Below the pieces are notes generated by a model that was not told where the DNA came from, did no database searches, and saw only the letters and a list, made by a program, of their open reading frames with translations. From Gnetum montanum (Eukaryota; Streptophyta; Gnetopsida; Gnetales; Gnetaceae), in NCBI GenBank assembly GCA_015680685.1, contig MNCI01034802.1:151349-215348 (forward strand): DNA of 64,000 nucleotides, written 5' to 3'. Below are positions 1 through 10,865 of this stretch, piece after piece (the first letter of the stretch is position 1; every line of letters starts with the position of its first letter). Made by a program: the position numbers and the translations under genes.

Positions 1-284
1 TGTTGAGGTACATGTGTGGGCTTCCAATAGAGAACCTTATCTCTTGGTTGAAATTTGACTTTTCTGATTTTTAGGTCATGATGCATTTTGTGCTAGTAAT
101 TGTTTTCATCTAGCAGGTTGAGATTCATTAGTCTTTCTTTTTGAGCTAAACTCAAATCAAGGTTGAGGTCACAAGCTATTGAAAGTGTACAGAGATTGGA
201 TTGAATAGGAAGTGTTGGTAATTTTCTATACACAAGTTCATAGGGAGAGTAGCCTATAGGAAGTTTCCATGTTGAGTAGTAGGC

Positions 285-692
285 CTAAAGGGCTTCATTG
301 AGTTTTGTGCTCCAGTTTTTCCTATACTTGCTAACAGTTCTTGTTAGTATCCTTGTGATTTTCTTATTGGTAACCTCAACTTGACCATTAGCTTGGGGAT
401 GGTAATGTGTTATGAGTTTGTGTTTAACCCCCAAGCATTGCATGAACTTTCGAAAAGTAGTGCCTATAAAGTGAGTTCCATTATTAGAAATTAATGCACA
501 TGGCACACTAAACCTATTTACAACATTTTTTTGTACAAACTGAGCAATAGTAGAAGATGTATAGTCAATGACAACTACTACATCTTCCCATTTTGTATAA
601 TAGTTAACAACGACTATGATGTACACCTTTCCATTTAACATGGGCATGATGGAACCCATGAAATCAATGCCCCAGATGTTAAAGGATTCCAA
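285..692 (-). pseudogene. Retrotransposon integrase core domain
   Basis: This 135-residue open frame is an rve-type integrase core, the enzyme that joins retrotransposon cDNA to the host chromosome. The first catalytic Asp is in WGIDFMG. The region of the second reads ISNNGTHF, with Asn where gypsy integrases have Asp. The Glu is in HPQANGQVEV. A zinc-finger remnant precedes it on the minus strand, with a stop between. The open frame is too short for a polyprotein and lies in a truncated element, so it is not expected to be active. The call is from conserved motifs; the family assignment to Ty3/gypsy is secure. Confidence 0.85.
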
Positions 693-1241
693 TCATTATA
701 TCCATTGTTGAGGTTCCACCATTTGAGTAGTTATTCCACCATCTTGTTGGCATCATTCACAAGAGCAGACATAATGGTAAGCATCCCTAAAGATTGTTGG
801 CCAATAGTACCCTACCATCAGGATTTTAATGGCCATGCATCTTCAAGCATAGTGTCCTCCACAAGGACCTTCATGAGAATCTTGGAGAATACGCAATTAA
901 TCAACATCAGTGACACACCAACGAACTAGGCCATTGGCACAAACCTTATAGAGATGTCTATTGATTTCTATGAAGTGTTTTCACTAGTGAAGAAACTACT
1001 ATTTCTTCCAGTGGTCCAACCCTTGTGGCATATCCTAAGTGAGAAGATAGGTAAGAATTCCATCATATCATTTAAGTTCATTAGGTAATTATCCAATTAT
1101 ATCCCCAACAAAGAGGAGTTCATCAGGAAACATATCAGATAATGGATCTTCTTCCTCTTTGTTATTCCATTACAATTGAGACAAGTGATCAATGACCACA
1201 TTCTTAGTATTCTTTCAATCTACCATCATAAGATTGAATTC

Positions 1242-1462
1242 CTATAAGATCACTAGCCATCGTATGACATGGGGTCTCACCATTGGCTTGTTCATCAAGA
1301 AGTGGATGGCACTATGGTCTATGTGCATAAACACCTTGTATCGAAGCACATAATTCTTGAACTTTTCTAGAGAAAATACCACTACCATCAATTCTTTTTT
1401 TGTAGTGGCATAGTTAGTTGTGAACCCTAATACACCACCAATTTTGGAATCCTGTAGTTCCA
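1242..1462 (-). pseudogene. Retrotransposon RNase H fragment
   Basis: A 73-residue frame matches the RNase H domain that follows gypsy reverse transcriptase: the ATTKKEL block, then VFSLEKFKNYVLRYK and the IDHSAI block with the conserved Asp. It would degrade the RNA strand of the RNA:DNA hybrid during replication. The equivalent domain of the sister copy is at 63330-63660. The N-terminal end of the frame stops at the junction with the LTR at about 1463, which removed the rest of RT. Confidence 0.8.
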
Positions 1463-2625
1463 TGGTAGATTTGTCTAAGTGTCAAAATTTGGAAAAAAAA
1501 TTTCTAAGTCTGGCATCACACTATGCAATGTAGATAGCGTAGCACACTTGAAATCCTGATTTTTGCAAAATTTTTCTAAGTCTACCTATTACGCTCCCCA
1601 GCACAGCCAATGTGACAGTTCCATGGCTAGTCTACATAAATGTCAAGCCAAAAGTGATCAAAGGTTGCTTGGGATGGACCAAATAGTTTGACAAATTTTC
1701 TATCTCCCAAACTATCAAGCTCACTATGCTCTATAGCTTGTCTAACTTGACACATGTTCTAGTTGTCAATTCACCCAGGTACTAGGCTAGAGTCTATCAA
1801 AAGTGCTTAGCATGGAAAAAATAGTTTGGCAAATTTTCTATCTTGTGAGCTATCAAGCTCTGCTACAATGCACATCATAGCAAGCTTGACAAAAGTCACA
1901 AGGACAAATGTTTTCTAAGTGTTGGACAATGATCTATTAAGCTATCTAGACATGGGAGATGCATGTGGCAATTTTTTGACTTCTAAGGCTACCTATCCTA
2001 CTACACCCCAGAGTGTGGTTAGCATGCCATGGAGAAACATTATAAGTTTCATCAAAATTTAAGAAAGTGCTTGTGATACACTTTGTTATGCTGTGTAGCA
2101 TAGATAGCATGACAAGTCAAAATCTACAAAAATTTTATTAAGTGTTCACACTATGCTCTATCACATTGTGTAGCGTAGATAGCGTGACACATGGAAAATG
2201 CCTTTGAATGCCTCCAGAAGCTCCCAAAAATTAGCATTGACCTTCATTTTAGCTATAACGTCCCTCCAACAGCCAAGATCAGTAGTCTACCTTGCTTTTG
2301 CACCCCCCCTATTGATTCCCAAAATTGTCCCTACACTTGATCCTACTCTGAAGGGGAGGAAGACGTAGTCCCGAAGTGTAGAATTGAAGATGCATTTTTT
2401 TTACATTATTTGTAGGTATACAGTGGTCTCTTAGACATTGGCACATGTAGTCTGGGTGGTGTGCTCATAGTTTGATAGTTTTTGAGTTTGTATTCCTATC
2501 CTACAGAGTGTAACACTTTGAGCTTAACACTCAGATCATAACACTTGGAGTGTAACATGTTAGCGTGACATGTCCATGTCCATGCTACATGGTGTCAAGT
2601 CCACATCTCACGTCAACCCTAGCCC

Positions 2626-2633
2626 TATAAATA
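2626..2633 (+). promoter_or_regulatory. TATA box of the LTR promoter
   Basis: TATAAATA preceded by CCC, in the middle of the LTR and upstream of the transcript-start side, as expected for a plant LTR promoter. It drives the element's own RNA if functional. Confidence 0.55.
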
Positions 2634-2644
2634 CCTCAATAATT

Positions 2645-3179
2645 GGCATTTTAGGGGTTGGGTTGGAAAATCATTTTAAGCATCAAGCATTAGAGCGCTC
2701 CTGGCATCCTCACTACCCCCACACCTAAGCATCCTAGCTTGACATCTTGCCAAGTATCGTGATAGTTTTTCTTGCACCCGCATAGCATGACAATCACAAA
2801 TCCAGTAGGTTTAGCCTTTCTTGCAGCTGCCAGCACCACATTCATGATGTCCTAGAGACTATGATTGCACCACTATGCTGCCGCTATGCCTATTTGAACA
2901 CTACATACTAANGGCATTTTAGGGGTTGGGTTGGCAAATCATTTTAAGCATCAAGCATTAGAGCACTCCTGGCATCCTCACTACCCCCACACCTAAGCAT
3001 CCTAGCTTGACATCTTGCCAAGTATCGTGATAGTTTTTCTTGCACCCGCATAGCATGACAATCACAAATCCAGTAGGTTTAGCCTTTCTTGCAGCTGCCA
3101 GCACCACATTCATGATGTCCTAGAGACTATGATTGCACCACTATGCTGCCGCTATGCCTATTTGAACACTACATACTAA
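2645..3179. repeat. Duplicated 267-bp block around a single N
   Basis: Bases 2645-2911 recur at 2913-3179 with only about two mismatches (for example near 2672 and 2696), and the copies are separated by one N at 2912. Near-identity in otherwise old DNA plus the N points to two contig ends that overlap but were not merged, rather than to a biological duplication. Confidence 0.85.
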
Positions 3180-3553
3180 CTTTAAACATTATTCAATCAA
3201 AAGTTGTGCTCCCTAATATTTGGGTGGTACATTTCTCCACCATCGAAATCTAATTCTATATTCTCAACATTACTCTTGTGCTTTCCTCTACTGTCAATAT
3301 GCATTTGCATGTTCATGTTACATTATGTTGTGTTCTTGATTGTTGTCTTAGCTCTTGCACGAAGCTCATTAAAAACTCTTTTTTTATATGATTATTGTTA
3401 CACCACATAAGTCCCTATATGATCGATCAAACTATTCAAGGCACCTCATTTTCATTTTTCCCAGCTTTTCCCTTGTATGGATTTGGAGTTAGGTTGTACA
3501 TCGGTGGACCTCTTGGTGTTCCAACCACTGATGTTTTTGGATGTCACCATTTT

Positions 3554-3571
3554 TGGAGCTAGAAGGAGGAC
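3554..3571 (+). other. Primer binding site-like sequence
   Basis: TGGAGCTAGAAGGAGGAC begins 4 bases after the proposed LTR end. It resembles TGGTGTTAGAAGGAGGG, found 6 bases after the 5' LTR of the nested element (6094). Both begin with TGG, as a site complementary to a tRNA 3' CCA end would. I cannot name the tRNA. Confidence 0.5.
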
Positions 3572-4001
3572 CTCCCATTTCTTCTATGTGCCATGGGTAG
3601 TCCCACATGCTTTCTATACCCTTATCACTAGCAGTAAGCTAGTGTAGACATAACATCCCTATGGACCTGCCATGGTAGTAGCTGGATTATAGACCAATGT
3701 AGGAGTTGTCTACATCCTGGTTTGTGTAGATTGGTCCTAGTTGATGATTCCCCTTGAACCCCATAAGACGGAAAGCCAAAATTATCCACTGTGTCAAGCT
3801 CTAAATGTTCTATAGAGTATGGCAACCCAGTGAGCATAATAGTTCCTTAGAGTGTGACAAGCGTAACAACAAAGATAACCATTTTTCAGTGTTTCTTTAT
3901 TTTCCATTTTCACATTTAACCATTTTATCTTATAGTTTTCTACACTTAAACGTTTTTTTTTCAAGAATCTCTTTTTCTCACATCTTTTTTATGCAACGAA
4001 A

Positions 4002-4691
4002 ATGAACCTAGTTAACACCTTAGCTGCCACCTTGAGCTTAGAGGTGGCTCACCCTATTCAACATGTGGTAGACGTTGAGCAACCACTCAACCTAGTGCAA
4101 CCACAATGGCAGTCTCTTAGATTGTGGCACCAATCACTTGAACACACAACACTTGATAATGAACGATACATCCTTTTGTGTGCAAAGATTTAGGAAAGCT
4201 TACTATTGGACCACTAGGAAATGGAAGAAAAGTGTAGTTTCGAAAGGGAAGTTCCTTTCCACCCCTAGTGCAGTTATACCACTCACTAAAACTTTCAAAT
4301 GGATTTTGGACCAACATATCAAGACGAGTGGGCCAAAAGAGTAGGATTCAGCATCCAACTATGATAAACCCCTACAAGATGGGAAGGGGAAGTTTGAATC
4401 CCATTCCAATGGTGGCGTCCTACTCTACATGTCAACCTCACAGTTTGCCTCTATATTCTTGCCACACCAGTTGTTGTCTTCTACCTTCTTTGAGGTAGCT
4501 GTGATGCTTTTGTAGCCTAAAACTTCGTCGATGGTAGCTAGCCACCAGGTCTTGTTTATGCAATAGAATGTAGGACCTTCTGGCCCTTTTCTCTTTGTCA
4601 TTTCTTTGTAGTCTATTCAGCCTTCATAGCCAACATTTGTGATGCCAATGCTACCATATGTGCACATCATGCCCATATCGTAGCCACAAAT
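4002..4691 (+). pseudogene. Gag, N-terminal part, Tat-like element
   Basis: Begins at an ATG about 450 bp after the PBS with a frame of 63 codons. It continues, with stops and frame changes, through segments such as FGPTYQDEWAKRV. The 690-bp stretch ends exactly where the nested LTR element starts, and the same low-complexity reading (His/Asn/Ala-rich) resumes at 11596 with SHIIPTTNN. It would be the N-terminal part of the structural Gag protein. Assignment rests on position between PBS and the clear Gag domain at 12100, not on a domain match here. Confidence 0.5.
4687..4691. repeat. Target-site duplication of nested element
   Basis: CAAAT here and TAAAT at 11596-11600 flank the element. The four bases AAAT match and the first differs by a transition, in keeping with an old 5-bp duplication. 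Confidence 0.6.
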
Positions 4692-6087
4692 TGTTGATGT
4701 TAACACTTCCCGTGCTCTCATGGGGCCATGATTATCAACATATCTATTTCTCTCTCTTAATAACCACTATAAAAATCATGCAAAGGATGGTAATAGTAAA
4801 TGTTACTATCAAATATTATTAAATCAGGACTTCCAAATCTTTCACTGATCTCAAAAAATAATAGCATTCATGCCTTGGTCTTTATTTAGATCGATATTCA
4901 TGCCTTGAAACTACCGTTGTCTAGTGCAGCAACTGTTGGCAATTAAAAAAAATAGCACAGTGATAGAGATTTATGTTGATCTCAATAGGATCAATAGCAC
5001 AATGATAGAGATTTATGTTGATCTCAATAGGGGCATTATAAAATGACATGAAGGCATCTAATGTTCTCTGCAAATGCATATTGCACATAACATTGATTGG
5101 TTACATAACTATTTTTGTAGGACATGGTGGACACTTAAATTGAAGATCATGGTTGCAGTAATTGCATGAAAATTACAATGGCTATTCATGGTGGTAGTTA
5201 CTACAAGAACATGGTGGACACTTAAATTGGAGATTATGGGTTGCAATAATTGCATGGTGGTTACAATGGCTATTCATGGCAGCAGTTACCACAGGAACAT
5301 GGTGACAATTATGGTAGAACATGGGCACCATTATGAGATGGTCACAGTGGCTACAAATAGAGGTAGATATGGATCAGTTTGGGGGCACTCTTTCTATTAG
5401 TCTTGAGGGGAAACTTCCTTTATAAAGGTAGTGATTTCCTTCTTTCTTTTCTTTTCTTTATAGGCTTCTAGTTGATCTTTGAGAAAGGTCCAAAGTAGGA
5501 GTCAGTGGCTTAAAATCGAATCCTTGCAAGTCTTATTGGCAACGGCATGCGCGTTCTCTCTCTCTTCTTTCTATCTACAAAAATGCAGGTAGCATAGCCC
5601 ATGCATAGGACGTGAGACGAGCAATTTTCTTTAGGTTGGTAGCTTGTCTCAGTGGTGTAGACATGGGTGGATGATCTTCCTCTTTACGGCAGTGCACAAA
5701 AGGTCGCAGATAGTGGTAGGCTTTGAGGACTGTAGTTGCTGCCCTGTGTGAACTACGATGGGTAGCCTCTCTTTCTCTTTTTCTTCCTCTTTCGTGACAA
5801 TCATGGTCTTCCTACCTAGTAGTGAACACCATCAGTAGTCACGGACCGATAGCATTAACAAGACCAAGGAAAATTCATTTCTTTTAGTTACTTATTATAT
5901 TGAAGATAATTATTTAATTTAAATTCTAGATTTTTTTTAGTTTATTATTTGTAAAAGGCCATGTAGCCCTCTTCAGTTGATACTATTCTTGGGTTTTCAC
6001 ACCTATATAGGAGGCACCCTAGGCAATAGTATTCTAAAATGAGTTTTCTTTCCCAATGTTGGTGTGTCCAAAATTTATGCATCAACA
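4692..6087 (+). repeat. 5' LTR of nested element (1396 bp)
   Basis: Aligns over its length with 10152-11595. It differs by many substitutions and by one fewer internal 85-88 bp repeat, so the insertion is old. The TATA position, about 5350, reads TACAAATA here but TATAAATA in the 3' LTR. The last 90 bp (GGAGGCACCCTA to CATCAACA) are well conserved between the two LTRs. Confidence 0.92.
5121..5310 (+). repeat. LTR subrepeats, two units plus a partial
   Basis: Units starting GACATGGTGGACACTT at 5121 and about 5208, with a decayed third at about 5295, spaced about 87 bp, lie upstream of the TATA position. Each carries the GCTATTCATGG and TTACTACA blocks. Confidence 0.8.
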
Positions 6088-6093
6088 TCTTTT

Positions 6094-6110
6094 TGGTGTT
6101 AGAAGGAGGG
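6094..6110 (+). other. Primer binding site-like sequence
   Basis: TGGTGTTAGAAGGAGGG begins 6 bases after the 5' LTR end. It is closely similar to the site at 3554. The tRNA is not assigned. Confidence 0.6.
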
Positions 6111-6831
6111 CCTTTCTCCCGCCTTTTGTTTATCAGCTTTTCTTGCCATTTTTCTAGCCATTGCTATCCCATTTTATAAAATATCTATTTTCTATCCTTT
6201 TCCAGCCTCTATTCTATTTTATTTCCTAAAAGTTTCATTTTCTTTGTTTCAAACTTGTTTTCAACCATTGCCTTGAAAAATCTTTTTAAATAATTTTTGA
6301 TCCCTTTATTTTCTATTCTCAAAAGTTCATTTCTTGAAAACTTTTGGGTCTCATCACCCATTTTTCTTTGATATATTTTTATTGTTGTTTTTTTTAAAAT
6401 CCTTGTTTCCTAGTCCCATTTTCAAATTTGTGTTTTGGCGATCCTAACCTTAGTTTTGGGTTAGGTAAGGTGGTTTTATTTAATTATTCAATTTTAAATT
6501 TATTTTACCTAAAATTTTGCATTTTACTATTTACCTTTTAATTTTATAGGTATTGCAATTTTATACATTTATTTTTTATTTTCAATATATATATATATTT
6601 TAAAAAAATAGCATATTTTAGTGTTTTTCTTTACCAAAAATAATATTATTTCAATATCTTTTTTCTTTTCACGTACTTTTATAGTTTCATTCTAACAATT
6701 GTATTTTATAGTTTTATTTTATGAGTGAACTCTCTTTTGCTTCTAACCGACTAGTTGTTCATCTCTTCGCATTAAGGAAATAACGAGCCTCACATTTTTC
6801 AAGTTTTATTCTTAAGAGAACCCTAACTAGG

Positions 6832-7140
6832 ATGGCAACCAATCAACCCCCAACTCCCTTGGTCAATAACCCCTTTAACTTTACTAACTACTGCGACATC
6901 CCAAAGTCACTCTAGAACATAAATTTGTTCAATGATCCCATAAACCCTACTAGTGATGCCCACCAACATGTACAATGTTTTAAAAACTTACTTGGGATCC
7001 ACAACATTATCCAAAATGATGTGGCCTGTAGAGTATTTGTGACAACTTTTAGGAGTAAGGCCACTCAATGGTTTTTGATGCTCCCCAATGCTTCCATTAA
7101 CTTATGGCATCAGTTCAAAAATAAGTTTTTGATCTAATTT
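6832..7140 (+). pseudogene. Gag domain of nested element
   Basis: The frame starts MATNQPPTPLV at 6832 and carries the Retrotrans_gag signature ATQWFLMLPNASINLWHQF near 7060-7120, which is part of the capsid. An in-frame TAG lies near 6913 and another stop near 7135. After this the coding frame shifts and continues openly to 8527 with only one TAA (near 7311), which suggests a gag-pro polyprotein broken by a few point changes. Homology to gypsy Gag is clear. Confidence 0.8.
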
Positions 7141-7465
7141 GACAAATTCACGAGCCCTGCAATTGCGTCAAGTAACTTCGAGGAGGGTCCTTAATATACC
7201 CCATGAAACTGAGAATGAGGAAGTGCCTTTGTTTGAACAAGTCATGGTAAGTGACCCTAACCCACTCAACACTCGCTATCAAAAACTTAGCGATATTATG
7301 AATACTACATAACAACAAACTAGGAATAATCCTTATACATCCCCAAATAGGAGAGTCCCTAGTCAATACAATGTAAACAACCAAACTGGGTCATCACAAG
7401 TAAATGCCCCACAACAAGCAAACTCCTCTCCTCTACCTAGAAGAGCCACACTTCAACTAGAAGCC

Positions 7466-8527
7466 ATGGATGTACCTAAGACTTATGATCTATTTGAGGA
7501 TTTGAAGAAAATTAAAGCTAACATTTCAATGTATGACCTTTTACACTTTAATGAAATAAAAGAGGTGGTTCAAAACATATTTCACATTCCTATGACAAAA
7601 AAAGAATCCCAAATCCCTGAAAGGCAAGTTCACTTTGCTGAAATTTCTAACATGCTATTAATACAGAACATAAATAATTCTCTATTGAACAAGAAAGATC
7701 AACCCCCTTCCCTAACAACCTTGATCATTTTAGGGAAGAATGTTCATAATTTTTTGATGGATTCTGGAGCAACTATTAGTGTCATGCCTCTTGAGGTATG
7801 TAAGGCTTTAGAAGCACAAATGATACCACAAATGAAAAATGTGATTCAACTCGATGGGTCCAATGTACCTATAGTAGGGTCATTAAAAGAAGTGAAACTA
7901 CAACTTAAACAATACCCTACATTCACATGTTACATAGATATCCTGGTAGTTGACATGTCACCTACCTATGGTGTGCTCCTATCTAGCACTTTTGAAGCCA
8001 AGATTGGAGGCTTCTTTAGGTCAAATTTCTCAAAGCTATTAATCCCTATCAAAGGAAAATCTGAATACATGACTATACCTCAAGAACCCTTCTACAAACA
8101 AGTAGTTAGAGCCTTGGATCAACAAAATCAATCTTTGGAACATCAAAACACTAATCTTTATGTTGGGTTTATTGAGGTTAAGTTTAGCAAACATGTTGTA
8201 AAGGACTATGTGAGTGGAACTACAAAAATAAATCTTGTCTCTCATGCAGATTTCACCCAATCCTATCAAAGTTCTAAAGAAGGTGAAGAAATCTATGGAG
8301 ATACCTTGCCTTATCAACAACATGATGGATTTCATCTAAGTAATCCACCACATTTAGGGGAAGATAAAGATATAAATAAGACCTTACCTCTTAAAATAGT
8401 TGAAGGTGTGCTAAATTTTAACGATACATCCATGGGACATTCTCTTAGAAAGGATATATTCAATGACCCACCAAGACCTAGACCTATGATTGAAACTTAT
8501 ATCAAAGAAAAAATTGATAGAAAATGA
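7466..8527 (+). CDS. Gag-protease polyprotein segment, retropepsin
   Basis: A 353-codon open frame. Around residues 95-110 is FLMDSGATISVMPLEV, the D-S-G-A active-site turn of retroviral-type aspartic protease; the flap/second-half region YGVLLSSTF follows near residue 170. It would cleave the Gag-Pol polyprotein in the virus-like particle. The frame is really open from about 7141 apart from one stop, so the ATG at 7466 need not be the natural start. The region after residue 200 is not recognised and is where RT should follow; instead the frame stops at TGA 8525-8527. It is the best preserved frame of this element. Confidence 0.75.
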   Translation: MDVPKTYDLFEDLKKIKANISMYDLLHFNEIKEVVQNIFHIPMTKKESQIPERQVHFAEISNMLLIQNINNSLLNKKDQPPSLTTLIILGKNVHNFLMDSGATISVMPLEVCKALEAQMIPQMKNVIQLDGSNVPIVGSLKEVKLQLKQYPTFTCYIDILVVDMSPTYGVLLSSTFEAKIGGFFRSNFSKLLIPIKGKSEYMTIPQEPFYKQVVRALDQQNQSLEHQNTNLYVGFIEVKFSKHVVKDYVSGTTKINLVSHADFTQSYQSSKEGEEIYGDTLPYQQHDGFHLSNPPHLGEDKDINKTLPLKIVEGVLNFNDTSMGHSLRKDIFNDPPRPRPMIETYIKEKIDRK

Positions 8528-8847
8528 ACAAGAAAGTTAAGATTGGTTTTGATTTTCGTAATCTCAAGCATCGACAAATTGTTAAACAATTTTTTGATAG
8601 GAAGTACGTTGGTGAAGTCTTTAAGATAGGAGACCTAGTCCTGGAAAATGGTAGAACATTTGACTAAGCAAATCTTCAAGGTAAGTTTCCTTCTATTTGG
8701 TCATGCCCATTCCGAATTAAACACATCATTGGTCCCAATGTGTATAAGGTTGCTGATGTGCAACAACATAAGTTACCTAGAAATTTTAATGCATTCTCCA
8801 AAGCATTTCTACTCAGGTGTTCCATGTGGACACCTAGTAGATTCTTA
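8524..8847 (+). pseudogene. Integrase C-terminal tail fused after protease
   Basis: The frame overlaps the protease stop as ATGA. It contains the C-terminal integrase signature: QFFDRKYVGEVFKIGDLVLE, then FPSIWSCPFRIKHIIGPNVY. In gypsy elements this comes about 1200 codons after the protease, so RT, RNase H and the catalytic integrase core have been removed, leaving the DNA-binding tail. One in-frame stop lies at about 8666. The joint between the protease end and the tail is the deletion breakpoint (near 8515-8530). Confidence 0.8.
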
Positions 8848-8849
8848 GT

Positions 8850-10134
8850 TGCATATTTTCTTCTTCTTCGTCATGCATTTCATTTGTGTATAGTTTCATT
8901 TGCATATTTTCTTTGCATTTCCATCATTTCTTTGTTGGAATATTGTTTTGATTTTTTCTTTGTATATGATTTTAGTAATCTTTATGATCTTTTGAGTTAC
9001 TAGGCGTTGGGTCATCAAAATACCATTCGAAAATAATGTTAGTATAATGCTTTATATAATATTTCTTATTACTATTACATAAAATCTCTTTTATAATATA
9101 TATTTCAATAATGCTTTGATTCTTCCTAGTCTTTTTCAAGGTTTTAGTTTTTATAGTTATGTTGGATTATGAAGCATGAGATCTATGCTAACTTATCATG
9201 TAATCATCATGATCATATGAGTGTAGGATAGGTGATGTTGGAGAATGGTTAGCCATAATTACTAGGTGAACTTGAAAAACCCCATTTTCCCTCTCATAAG
9301 CCCTAGCCCTCAAGTGTAATGATCCATGGTTACCCTATGAATAATGGGGTGAAGTGTGTTCATCTCCACTTGAGAACCCTTAGCCACCTAGGAGACCTGC
9401 TATGATGTTATAAATTGTAATTAAAGGCACATACACAAGGGTTGAACTACACCATGGGCAAAGTTCCAAAGCACCGTGTTCATTAGCAATGTAGCTAATC
9501 GGCTAGACTTCTGTTGGAATTCCTACCTTAAGAATGAAGTATAAAATGGGCAAAGTATCCTCAAAAAAGAAAAAAAAAGGAATGAGGACCATGTTCTTTG
9601 GTAGTGTAATAAGTTCTTGAGTGTGATGGGGTCTGGAAGCAATCCTTACCCTAGACATCATTCCCCCTTTTGCAGAAAAAAGAGAAAAAAAGGCAAATAA
9701 TCCTTTTTCATCGATTTTTTTTCAATGTCAAAAAAAAAAAGTTCCAAAAAAAAAATCCAAAAGTTGTGGATAGCCACAATCTAACATGACCCTATCCTCC
9801 TTATTAAGTTTAGTATGGGTTTTGTGCTCAAAGTAGTCTACATAGTTGCTAACTTTTACCTTGTAAGAAGATTGGGAATGAAATTATAATTATATTTTAA
9901 TTATATATAGATATATGTAGTTAAAATAATAAATTATATATTTGGATTTTAATTAAATAAGATGGTGTGGTTTATGTGGGCCATGTCTAGTTATCTTTTG
10001 ATTATATGGTTATTTAATTATGTTTATATTAGTATAGATTACTTTCAAGTTTCAATTTGTCCATTATGTGGTGTTTTTGATTGCATCTCATTTTAAAATT
10101 TCTATGGTCTTGTTCCTTGCACTTGCATGCAATT
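8850..10134 (+). other. Non-coding 3' part of nested element
   Basis: AT-rich with A-runs (9560-9600, 9675-9770) and no convincing reading frame. It lies between the integrase tail and the polypurine tract. It is long for a gypsy 3' untranslated region. Confidence 0.6.
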
Positions 10135-10151
10135 AAAGTTTGGGGGCTAAG
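10135..10151 (+). other. Polypurine tract
   Basis: AAAGTTTGGGGGCTAAG lies directly before the 3' LTR, the expected place for the plus-strand primer of reverse transcription. Confidence 0.65.
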
Positions 10152-10538
10152 TGTTGATGTTAACACTTTCCATACTCTCATGGGGTCATGATTATCAATG
10201 TCTCTATTTCTCTCTCTTAGTAACCACTATAAAAATCATGCAAGGGATGGTGATAGTAAACGTTACTATCAAAGATTGTTAAATTAACACTTCCAAATCT
10301 TTCACTGATCTCAAACAATAATAGCATTCATCGCTTGGTATTTGTTTAGATTGATATTTATGCCTTAAAACTACCATTGTCTAGTGCAACAACCATTAGC
10401 AATTAAAAAAAATAGCAACGTGATAGAGATTTACGTTGATCTTAATAGGGGTATTATAAAATGACATGAAGGCGTCTAATGTTCTCTACAAATGCATACT
10501 ACACATAACATTAATCAGTTACATAACTATTTTTGTAG

Positions 10539-10805
10539 GACATGGTGGGCACTTAAATTGGAGGTCATGGATATAGTAATTGGGCAAAGGTACAATGGCT
10601 ATTCATGGAGGAAGTTACTACAGGAACATGGTGGATACTTAAATTGGAGATCATGGGCTGCTGTAATTGCGCGATGGTTATAATGGTTATTCATGGAGGA
10701 AGTTACTACAAAAACATGGTGGACACTTAAATTGGAGATCATGGGCTACCATAATTGCATGGTGGTTATAATGGCTATTCATGGTGATAGTTACTGCAAG
10801 AACAT
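10539..10805 (+). repeat. LTR subrepeats, three units plus a partial
   Basis: The same 85-88 bp unit as in the 5' LTR, starting at 10539, 10624, 10712 and (partial) 10800. The copy number differs between the two LTRs, which accounts for most of their length difference. Confidence 0.8.
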
Positions 10806-10857
10806 GGCATGTGGTTATGCTAGAACATGGGTGCCATTATGAGATGGTCATAACAAC

Positions 10858-10865
10858 TATAAATA
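10858..10865 (+). promoter_or_regulatory. TATA box in 3' LTR
   Basis: TATAAATA followed by AAGGC, just downstream of the 85-88 bp subrepeats. The equivalent site in the 5' LTR has a T-to-C change (TACAAATA). Confidence 0.6.

Larger units (their letters stand above)
1..1462 (-). mobile_element. Ty3/gypsy pol remnant, truncated
   Basis: Minus-strand remains of a gypsy retrotransposon. Read 3' to 5' along the window it holds integrase C-terminal sequence (about 1-284), integrase core (285-692), an integrase zinc-finger region (about 693-800) and RNase H (1242-1462). It aligns along its length with 62245-63660, so both are copies of one family. Homology stops near 1455, next to the LTR that begins at about 1463, so the RT half was separated by that insertion. 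No LTR of its own is inside the window; the low-coordinate end continues outside. Confidence 0.85.
1463..3549 (+). repeat. 5' LTR of Tat-like gypsy element (tentative bounds)
   Basis: The region starts with TGGTAGAT, just where homology to the older element ends, and finishes with ATGTCACCA, an approximate inverted match. A PBS-like site follows 4 bases later. A TATA box sits at 2626. The U3 part has many short repeated hairpin-like motifs built on ATGCT..AGCAT and TAGCGTGACA. About 268 bp of the apparent length is an assembly duplication (2645-3179), so the true length is near 1.8 kb. No matching 3' LTR was found, so both ends are inferred. Confidence 0.55.

Noticed and set aside
5188-5400. 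A 70-codon frame in the LTR (and 10492-10683 in its partner)
   Set aside because: It is created by the 85-88 bp subrepeats and not conserved as a protein between the two LTRs.
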